Program-made: the position numbers and the translations under genes
Origin: a virus
Reading direction: 5' to 3' (one strand)
IMG/VR virus record: IMGVR_UViG_3300022188_000047
Location: 1-28,175 of that record
DNA length: 28,175 bases
In this document: positions 23,276 through 28,175 of the stretch, in pieces
Layout of the letters: each line of letters begins with the position of its first letter
How positions within the stretch are numbered: the stretch's first letter is position 1
Notes under the pieces: generated by a model
Seen by the model: only the letters and a program-made list of their open reading frames with translations
Told to the model about the DNA's origin: nothing
Database searches by the model: none

Positions 23276-25402
23276 TTATCTTGCAGGATTTGTTTTTGCC
23301 TCCCTATGAAATATTGGGATTGTATCTAAAAAATCCTGTTTATTAATAATTGGTGCTAATGATATTATACCATAACGGATTGCATCCATACAATCACTTA
23401 AATAATGATCTGGTTCGTTCAAAACTTTTTCCTCTTTATCTGTCTTCCATAAATAATTTTTATATGCTTTTATAATGTTTATACTCCTTTTCGTCACACT
23501 AATTTTCTGTTCTTGAACCACTCCAATACTCCATTTAACATAAGTTTCTTTTGTGCCGAAATTTTCCTTTCTTTTTTTTGCTCCGATTATATTAATCCCA
23601 TAACTTCTAATTTCGGCTATACTTTTGGGTTCAGCACTATCAGCAATAGTTAAAGTATAAGGTAAATTCTTTAATATATCCGCTATTGGTTTATTTAGCA
23701 ATCCTTTCTGATAACATATTTCATCTATTATATATCCGCCATTATAATAATATATTGCTACAATAGCTGTAAAATCTACGCTATACCCAAAATCTAATCC
23801 ATATCGTTCTAATCGTGCCTCGTGCGGTATTTCATCAATAATTTTCCAGTTTTTATAAATTTTCCGCTCCATATTGTGCGGTTCGCCTAACCATTTATGC
23901 TTATATAATCCCGGTCTATTTTTTTTGTCATCTTCTATCTCTTTTAAAATAACATCAGGCATCATCCCATATTTTATTGCTATATCGTAATTGACATTAA
24001 TTATTAAAGTGTCGGGTCTTCCCTCTATTACCAATCTATTATGCACTGGGTCTTCTTCTAACAATCTATTATAGGTATATATTATTTTAGATTTTTCCTT
24101 TCTTACTGTTGGTGTTAAAACTTCTATACTTTTGGCACTGATTGACTGTGCCTCCTCACAATTATGAACTAATATTCCATTTGCAAAATAATTATTATTT
24201 ACTTCAACTTCAAGATTGTAGACATAATTTCCTTTATCACTAAGTCTGAGTTGTTCAATATCTCCTTGTTCCTGTATCTCAACACTGTCCACCCCAGTTT
24301 CTTTAATATCCGATTTTTCTTTTTGTCTTGTTCTCTCCCTATTAGTCCAGTATGAGAGCCACCATCGCATTCTACTGCTAACATATAATAAACATTTGCT
24401 AAATCTACCTTGTAATTTGTTGGAATACCCTTTTCTCTTCCTAGTTCTTTCGGCATAACAATCAATTCTCTCCACCAACCTCTCCCTAATTTCTTGTATA
24501 AAAATTGTTGTGCTTTTGTATAACCACGACCATTTCCACCTAAAACTTTTGGCTTGTGCCCAATTTTCTTTAATGTTTTCCCCATTTTTTCTCTTATCTC
24601 CTTGTTGTCCATTGGGTTGTTTATTTTCATTCTCTCCGATGCCCTTCTTTTCACACAATCCCAACAAAAAATTCCACCATTTTTTACATATTTTTGTCTT
24701 CTCCCGTGAGTGTTCATCTCTATTTCTTCTCCACAACCACCCAAACAGGGTGCTGTTTTTGGTAAATTTAATTTCTTCATAAACATTGTTTTTAATAGTT
24801 AGGTCTTTTAATGGAATATATCCACTTTCAGTAAAGACAGGATGTTCTCCTGTTCCTATTATATACCTGTCCCCATACAATGTCAATAATTTGTATAATT
24901 TTAAAGGTGCTTTTGTTTTAGAAATCTTTAACACTTTTCTATATTCAATTTTATTCAATTTATGATTATATGATTTTATGTAATCCCCAATCTTTATTTT
25001 TTCTATCGGCTTTTCATCAACAAGTGTGCCAGCAATGAAACACCAAGCTATGTCAATCCCCTCAATAGATTTAATACTTTGCTCATTATTCCATAATCCT
25101 TTAAATATAAAGTCCGAACCATTTATTTTATTAACTATTGAATTATTGGTTATATTAAAATCTGCTAAACCATATAAATTAATTAATTCTGATAATAATT
25201 GGTGTGAACTTTCTGCTATTGATGATTGAAATTCTCTAAAACACGCTACTCTCGTCTTTTTTTCTCTTGCTTTAATTAATAAATACCTTGCTACTGTATG
25301 AGATTTGAGCGAAAATCTTCCGCCAAAAATTGCCGCCTCTCGCCAATTATCATTGAATATGGGCTTATATTCAATCGGTATATTAATTATTTTATTTTTC
25401 AT
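23276..25402 (-). CDS. terL: Terminase large subunit containing an intein
   Basis: A 708-aa precursor; removal of the 294-residue intein leaves 414 aa, normal for PBSX/Terminase_3-type subunits. ATPase: Walker A-like GGRFSLKS (27-34), Walker B IDIAW|CEEAQ (split by the intein after residue 120), and coupling motif IIYTYNR (440-446). RNase H-like nuclease: LDFGYSVDFTA (D537), TIADSAEPKS (D588) and HYLSDCMDAIRYG (D670/D673), all three acid sites present. It packages DNA into the prohead through the portal, encoded downstream. It overlaps the small-subunit gene by 11 bases. Without splicing the Walker B would be destroyed, so splicing is needed for function. Confidence 0.9.
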   Translation of the reverse strand: MKNKIINIPIEYKPIFNDNWREAAIFGGRFSLKSHTVARYLLIKAREKKTRVACFREFQSSIAESSHQLLSELINLYGLADFNITNNSIVNKINGSDFIFKGLWNNEQSIKSIEGIDIAWCFIAGTLVDEKPIEKIKIGDYIKSYNHKLNKIEYRKVLKISKTKAPLKLYKLLTLYGDRYIIGTGEHPVFTESGYIPLKDLTIKNNVYEEIKFTKNSTLFGWLWRRNRDEHSREKTKICKKWWNFLLGLCEKKGIGENENKQPNGQQGDKRKNGENIKENWAQAKSFRWKWSWLYKSTTIFIQEIRERLVERIDCYAERTRKRKGYSNKLQGRFSKCLLYVSSRMRWWLSYWTNRERTRQKEKSDIKETGVDSVEIQEQGDIEQLRLSDKGNYVYNLEVEVNNNYFANGILVHNCEEAQSISAKSIEVLTPTVRKEKSKIIYTYNRLLEEDPVHNRLVIEGRPDTLIINVNYDIAIKYGMMPDVILKEIEDDKKNRPGLYKHKWLGEPHNMERKIYKNWKIIDEIPHEARLERYGLDFGYSVDFTAIVAIYYYNGGYIIDEICYQKGLLNKPIADILKNLPYTLTIADSAEPKSIAEIRSYGINIIGAKKRKENFGTKETYVKWSIGVVQEQKISVTKRSINIIKAYKNYLWKTDKEEKVLNEPDHYLSDCMDAIRYGIISLAPIINKQDFLDTIPIFHREAKTNPAR
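24161..25042 (-). mobile_element. Intein in the terminase Walker B site
   Basis: Precursor residues 121-414. Block A is CFIAGTLVDEKPIEKIKIGD with Cys1; block B is IGTGEHPVF with Thr and His; block F is YNLEVEVNNNYFANGILVHN ending in the His-Asn pair; and Cys is the +1 extein residue. All splicing residues of a class 1 intein are present, so it should be active. The segment between blocks B and F (about residues 210-390) has no LAGLIDADG or HNH motif in the terminase frame. It is the shadow of an endonuclease encoded in another frame. Insertion at a catalytic motif is usual for inteins. Confidence 0.93.
24199..24786 (-). CDS. EDxHD/Vsr-like homing endonuclease nested out of frame within the intein
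   Basis: A 195-aa frame, shifted +1 from the terminase and fully inside the intein. Order: a zinc knuckle (CLGGC at 14-18, CWDC at 41-44), a NUMOD3-like DNA-binding segment (RMKINNPMDNKEIREKMGKT, 52-71), then a PD-(D/E)XK/Vsr-like catalytic region with YKVDLAN, AVECDGGSH (E139, D141, H145), D154 and GWTVLRYRNKEIL, matching the EDxHD/DUF559 type. It starts at ATG 24786 or 24780, just after block B; no Shine-Dalgarno, but the upstream bases are A-rich as for other genes here. It ends within block F. It is presumably translated separately and would drive intein homing to terminase genes. Confidence 0.85.
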   Translation of the reverse strand: MFMKKLNLPKTAPCLGGCGEEIEMNTHGRRQKYVKNGGIFCWDCVKRRASERMKINNPMDNKEIREKMGKTLKKIGHKPKVLGGNGRGYTKAQQFLYKKLGRGWWRELIVMPKELGREKGIPTNYKVDLANVYYMLAVECDGGSHTGLIGREQDKKKNRILKKLGWTVLRYRNKEILNNSDLVIKEIMSTILKLK

Positions 25403-25754
25403 CTAAAAATTTAACTAAAAGAGGTTGTATTTCCGTTGGCTTTCCTCCTAATAATTGAATATTCTTTGTTGTAATATCTAAACCGCGAACTAAATCAGCA
25501 TAACCAGCAGTTTCTCTTTTCTTAACCATTGCTTTTAATATCTCTTCTCTTTCTTTTTTTAATTTATCAACTACTGTTTTCATTTTTTCTTTAATGGGTA
25601 TTAGAAGACTTGTTTGTTGTTCTGCTGAACTTTCTGAATAGCCCGCTTCTAACATCATAGCCTTAATTGACTGTGTTTTCTTGCCATTTCCGAGGTTCGC
25701 CGTGAATAGCTTCATCATTTTTCTTTGTCTTTCTGTTAATTCTTTTTTTCTCAT
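25392..25754 (-). CDS. terS: Terminase small subunit
   Basis: A 120-aa protein starting MRKKELTERQRKMMKLFTAN. It has an N-terminal helix-turn-helix-like region (TQSIKAMMLEAGYSESSAEQ) and a helical oligomerisation part (MKTVVDKLKKEREEILKAMV), usual for small terminases that recognise pac/cos DNA. The open frame extends 19 codons further up to 25811, but those codons run through the inverted repeat, so the internal ATG is preferred. The stop overlaps the large-subunit start by 11 bases. The inverted repeat just upstream is a candidate binding or packaging site. Confidence 0.75.
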   Translation of the reverse strand: MRKKELTERQRKMMKLFTANLGNGKKTQSIKAMMLEAGYSESSAEQQTSLLIPIKEKMKTVVDKLKKEREEILKAMVKKRETAGYADLVRGLDITTKNIQLLGGKPTEIQPLLVKFLDEK

Positions 25755-25770
25755 ATAATTAAAAAAAATA

Positions 25771-25866
25771 CCAATAAGTCTCCAGATATCCGTAGAAAAC
25801 AAATTTAACAAGCCAATAAAACTTTTTTTAGATTTGTTTTCTACGAGATATTCAGAAATTTATTGG
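25771..25866. promoter_or_regulatory. Long imperfect inverted repeat upstream of the terminase genes
   Basis: Two arms of about 34-35 bases (25771-25804 and 25832-25866) share a perfect 14-bp core (CGTAGAAAACAAAT / ATTTGTTTTCTACG) and near-identical outer parts including ATATC and terminal CCAATAA. They are separated by a 27-base loop that holds another CCAATAA. On the minus strand the structure is followed by TATTTTTTTT, so it could terminate early transcripts. Its place directly before terS also makes it a candidate packaging or regulatory site. Confidence 0.7.
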
Positions 25867-25926
25867 CATTCCTATTTTCACGAAGATTGTTCTTATTATT
25901 AATAATACATTATTAGTTGTTATTTG

Positions 25927-26277
25927 TCAAACTAACTTTTCCTTGTATTTGTTTATTATTCTCTCCATCTCTTTTATTCTCCATACCTGAAAATTATCTG
26001 AAAAGTTTTGACTATGATATAAATACATTACGTTATATAATCTTTCGCTCAATGATTTTCTTTCTTTTTCTATTGGGGCTTGTTCTTTCGGAATATCTTT
26101 TTCTTGCATTGTGTTTTCAGAAAATAAGAACCAGCCCTCAGTTGAACTTAACGAGAAAAGTTTTTGCATTTCTTCTGGTGGTAGTTCTCTGGCACAATAT
26201 ACTGTCATTTTGACTGTTCTGTCTTTTAATGTTTCTATTTTTTCTATTGATGCCGCGACTTGAAATATTTTATTCAT
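25927..26277 (-). CDS. Conserved phage hypothetical protein
   Basis: A 116-aa protein. An N-terminal beta part (VKMTVYCARELPPEEMQKLF) leads to SLSSTEGWFLFSENTMQEKD, then a Pro/Glu linker and a helical C-terminus (SLSERLYNVMYLYHSQNFSD, KEMERIINKYKEKL). The RELxPEExxxLFxLxxxEGWFLFSE ... (S/T)xSxRLxxVxYxxY ... MExxIxxxK order is one I recognise as a recurring uncharacterised phage family, often among early or recombination-side genes. Here it lies upstream of the terminase hairpin. No function assigned. Confidence 0.6.
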   Translation of the reverse strand: MNKIFQVAASIEKIETLKDRTVKMTVYCARELPPEEMQKLFSLSSTEGWFLFSENTMQEKDIPKEQAPIEKERKSLSERLYNVMYLYHSQNFSDNFQVWRIKEMERIINKYKEKLV

Positions 26278-26287
26278 AATTTTATTT

Positions 26288-26437
26288 TTATTTTTTATTT
26301 ATTGAAATTAATAAAAATATTATAGTAAAAAATCCATAAACGATAAGCCCTGCAATATCGTTTATAAGCCTAAAATAAATCATCCCTATAAATCCCGTAA
26401 AGGTTAATAATTCCGTTGAAAAAAAATGTTTTAACAT
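26288..26437 (-). CDS. 49-aa two-helix membrane microprotein
   Basis: MLKHFFSTELLTFTGFIGMI then YFRLINDIAGLIVYGFFTII: two hydrophobic stretches with a basic C-terminus (NKK). It lies 11 bases after the transglycosylase-like gene's stop and just before the next gene, in a matching AT-rich start context. It may be a small lysis accessory (holin-type), given its transglycosylase neighbour. Not recognised. Confidence 0.5.
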   Translation of the reverse strand: MLKHFFSTELLTFTGFIGMIYFRLINDIAGLIVYGFFTIIFLLISINKK

Positions 26438-26448
26438 ATTGTTTATAT

Positions 26449-26973
26449 TTATTTTAATTTATTAACACATTCTCTCCATCTCCATTTTTCGCCACGCTTG
26501 ATAGCAATCATAGCCTCTTGAATATTTTTTTTATAATCAAATCTACTAATATGATTACGACCACTTTCTGTTTCTCTAAAAGTTCCATATAAAAACTGAT
26601 AAACTCCTTCAGCACTAGATTTTTTGTTTTCTGCTAAATTATTATAACCACTTTCACAAAATGCTAATTCCAACATAAACTGCTCATCATTGCCATAAGT
26701 TTTAGCTTGTTTGATTATTTCAGCTTTTATAACTTTAACTGGAATTTGGTCATTGTATTTATACTCTTCAACTGGTTTTTCAATTCTAATACTATTAACT
26801 TCTGCAACTGCAAAATCCCAAGTAAACAGATAATCATAGATTTTTTGTAATCCTATAATAGAATAATTAATGACTACTACTAATCCTATTGACATTAATA
26901 AGCCTTTGGTTATAAATATTCTGCGTTTTTGTTTTTTTGTTTTATATTTTCTTTTTTTCATATTAAACATCAA
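26449..26973 (-). CDS. Membrane-anchored lytic transglycosylase/lysozyme-fold protein
   Basis: A 174-aa protein. A very basic N-terminus (KKRKYKTKKQKRR) and one membrane segment (about 22-47) precede a short linker and a lysozyme-fold domain: ELAFCESGYNNLAENKKSSA with the probable catalytic Glu107, then EGVYQFLYGTFRET and SRFDYKKNIQEAMIAI, closing with WRWREC. The E-S-G-x-N ... S-x-x-G-x-Y-Q-F signature is that of SLT-type muralytic enzymes. The anchor suggests a periplasmic or cell-surface domain. Role: lysis or local wall opening during entry. It overlaps the upstream gene by 11 bases. Confidence 0.75.
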   Translation of the reverse strand: MMFNMKKRKYKTKKQKRRIFITKGLLMSIGLVVVINYSIIGLQKIYDYLFTWDFAVAEVNSIRIEKPVEEYKYNDQIPVKVIKAEIIKQAKTYGNDEQFMLELAFCESGYNNLAENKKSSAEGVYQFLYGTFRETESGRNHISRFDYKKNIQEAMIAIKRGEKWRWRECVNKLK

Positions 26974-27460
26974 ATATTATTCTTAATTCTTTTTCAAATT
27001 TATTTATTATTGTTTGGCAATCTTCTATTTCTTTTAAAAAACCGATTTGTGTTTGTGCTTTTGTTTGGCAGGTGTAATTTGTTTTAATCATACCGTCTGT
27101 TGTATTGTAAACTATACTATATTTAAGCTGATCATCATCATCCCAATCTGACTCAAAAGGAAAATTCATAGCAATATAAGTTTTGATTTTTTGTATTGCT
27201 TTTCTTTTTTCTATTTCTTTGTCAATTGATTGTTCAGTAAGAAACATATTGCTTGCTGCTAATCTCATTTTATCAGTAGCATCGTTGTAATAATCAACTT
27301 TTTCTTTGTTTCCGTTGATGTTGATGCTCCAATAATAGCTTCCCTTTTTAGGCATTAGAGGATTTTTCTTTTCTTCTAATTTCTTAATTGTTTCTCCTAT
27401 TGTTTGGATTTGTTCATTTAAGTTTTGGTATTCTTTTTTTAATTTTTCTAAATTTTGCAT
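26963..27460 (-). CDS. Hypothetical protein with N-terminal coiled coil
   Basis: A 165-aa protein. The first 35 residues form a coiled coil (LEKLKKEYQNLNEQIQTIGE). The next part is KKGSYYWSININGNKEKVDY, then a mixed helical region with an acidic DWDDDDQL patch and a C-terminal helix. The YYWxI...G and DDDQ features may bind nucleotide or metal, but no family is recognised. It overlaps the transglycosylase-like gene by 11 bases; start context AAAATAAAAATT-ATG. Confidence 0.55.
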   Translation of the reverse strand: MQNLEKLKKEYQNLNEQIQTIGETIKKLEEKKNPLMPKKGSYYWSININGNKEKVDYYNDATDKMRLAASNMFLTEQSIDKEIEKRKAIQKIKTYIAMNFPFESDWDDDDQLKYSIVYNTTDGMIKTNYTCQTKAQTQIGFLKEIEDCQTIINKFEKELRIIFDV

Positions 27461-27482
27461 AATTTTTATTTTAATTTATAAT

Positions 27483-27821
27483 TTAATAATCTTCTAAGTT
27501 ATTCATTTCTTCATTTTTACAATCTCCTCTTAAAAAAACTGGACAATCAAGTCCGCAATTACCATTAATTCCAACAACTTCACAATCGCTTATATTAGCA
27601 GGATAATTCCCGACTATCATATTGCTTCTTTGTTTGCATATATCGTCATCTGTTTTAATTTTACCAAATAAAACAGGGTCGCATATTTTTTGTTCATTTC
27701 TAATTTTTTTTGATATGGCGACTAATTGTTCTTTATTGAAACCATCGGGGTATTGTTTCTTTGCTTCATCTATTGATAATAATAACAATTTACGTTCAAT
27801 AATTTGTTTTTCACTTTGCAT
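27483..27821 (-). CDS. Cys-rich hypothetical protein
   Basis: A 112-aa protein with a helical N-terminus (MQSEKQIIERKLLLLSIDEA) and six Cys in the second half (KICDPV, DICKQR, SDCEVV, GNCGLDC, GDCKNEE), suggesting a zinc or Fe-S site. The C-terminus is acidic. It lies 22 bases upstream of the coiled-coil gene in the same array. No function is recognised. Confidence 0.55.
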   Translation of the reverse strand: MQSEKQIIERKLLLLSIDEAKKQYPDGFNKEQLVAISKKIRNEQKICDPVLFGKIKTDDDICKQRSNMIVGNYPANISDCEVVGINGNCGLDCPVFLRGDCKNEEMNNLEDY

Positions 27822-27825
27822 AGTT

Positions 27826-27960
27826 TTATTTTAATTTATTATTTTCTTTATTTTTAAACGACTTATAAACCTCAAACCAATAATCTTCTTTTGTTAGATT
27901 GATTGACCATAAGAATATTTTAAAACTAATGTTTGATATTATGACTTTTAATTTTTTCAT
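27826..27960 (-). CDS. 44-aa small hypothetical protein
   Basis: MKKLKVIISNISFKIFLWSI then NLTKEDYWFEVYKSFKNKEN. A short amphipathic or hydrophobic N-terminus and charged C-terminus. It overlaps the upstream micro-ORF by 35 bases, ends 4 bases before the next gene's ATG, and is preceded by ATAATAAAAATTT-ATG. Coding is plausible from spacing; function unknown. Confidence 0.45.
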   Translation of the reverse strand: MKKLKVIISNISFKIFLWSINLTKEDYWFEVYKSFKNKENNKLK

Positions 27961-28072
27961 AAATTTTTATTATTATTACTATTATCCAACAACCGAGTGG
28001 AATATAAACAAAAAGCATTGGGGCGGTAAATAATATTAAGGCGAATACAAAAAAGGGTAGATAACTATACAT
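27926..28072 (-). CDS. 48-aa small membrane protein
   Basis: MYSYLPFFVFALILFTAPML then FVYIPLGCWIIVIIIKIYEK and a short polar tail. One long or two short membrane helices. It starts 2 bases after the stop of the partial gene on its upstream side. Codons and spacing suggest a real gene; no family. Confidence 0.5.
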   Translation of the reverse strand: MYSYLPFFVFALILFTAPMLFVYIPLGCWIIVIIIKIYEKIKSHNIKH

Positions 28073-28074
28073 AT

Positions 28075-28175
28075 TTAAAAATCACTTATTATTTCTAATT
28101 TATGTTTTTTTTTACAATTCTCACATTTATCATCAACTTCTTCTCCTGTTTTAACATCGCCATCATCAACATTTA
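28075..28175 (-). CDS. C-terminal end of a CxxC-containing protein (cut by the window edge)
   Basis: The last 32 residues of a frame entering from the right edge: acidic NVDDGDVKTGEEVDDK, then CENCKKKHKLEIISDF and TAA. The CxxC followed by Lys/His suggests half of a zinc knuckle. The rest lies outside the window, so nothing more can be said. Confidence 0.5.
   Translation of the reverse strand, partial: NVDDGDVKTGEEVDDKCENCKKKHKLEIISDF

Noticed and set aside
24232-24774. In-frame linker of the intein as a LAGLIDADG or HNH endonuclease
   Set aside because: No such motif in the terminase frame; Trp/Arg/Lys-rich shadow. The recognisable enzyme is in the +1 frame.
1-28175. CRISPR arrays, tRNA genes, integrase or att sites
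   Set aside because: No regularly spaced repeats, no cloverleaf-like sequence with CCA end, and no recombinase motif were seen on either strand.

Overview
The window is about 28 kb of an AT-rich tailed-phage genome (or prophage) in which every supported gene lies on the minus strand. Read from the right end to the left, the order is that of a phage late region: small hypotheticals and a membrane-anchored lytic transglycosylase-like protein, small and large terminase, a HExxH protein, portal, minor virion proteins and micro-ORFs, scaffold, major capsid protein, head-tail adaptor, a nozzle-like protein, three large probable internal (ejected) virion proteins, tail-fibre/receptor-binding proteins, a holin-like protein, and accessory small proteins. 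The accessory set includes a candidate Acb2/Tad1-type anti-defence protein, an RyR-like protein and an HNH protein. I see no long tape-measure, sheath or baseplate genes, so a podovirus-like virion is the best guess. No replication genes, tRNAs, CRISPR arrays or integrase are visible.

The most notable content is two self-splicing elements sitting in the two most essential head genes. (1) The large terminase is split inside its Walker B motif by a complete Hint intein (Cys1, TxxHP block B, C-terminal His-Asn, Cys+1). The intein does not carry an endonuclease in its own frame. Instead a 195-codon zinc-finger/NUMOD3-like/EDxHD (Vsr-like) homing endonuclease is encoded in the +1 frame between the splicing blocks, while the terminase frame stays open through the same 588 bases. 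(2) The major capsid gene is interrupted after only six codons by a 697-nt group I intron. P1, P10, P3, P7 and P8 can all be drawn by eye and fix both splice sites. The intron carries a NUMOD3-HNH endonuclease reading frame broken by one in-frame TAA. A conventional gene caller would miss the first capsid exon.

Most late genes lack a Shine-Dalgarno sequence and are preceded by a near-identical ATATAAAAA-ATG context. A few accessory genes have a good AGGAG. One strong extended -10 promoter, ahead of the fibre genes, places the predicted transcript start at the ATG. A long imperfect inverted repeat sits just upstream of the small terminase gene. The standard bacterial code is used: TAA, TAG and TGA all end genes.

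The host cannot be named. The low GC, SD-poor starts and GN(V/I)GIGTT(N/T)P fibre modules would fit an uncultured bacterium such as a Patescibacteria/CPR or Bacteroidota-like host, but that is inference. The only stretch over 300 bases without an intact gene is the group I intron with its broken endonuclease.
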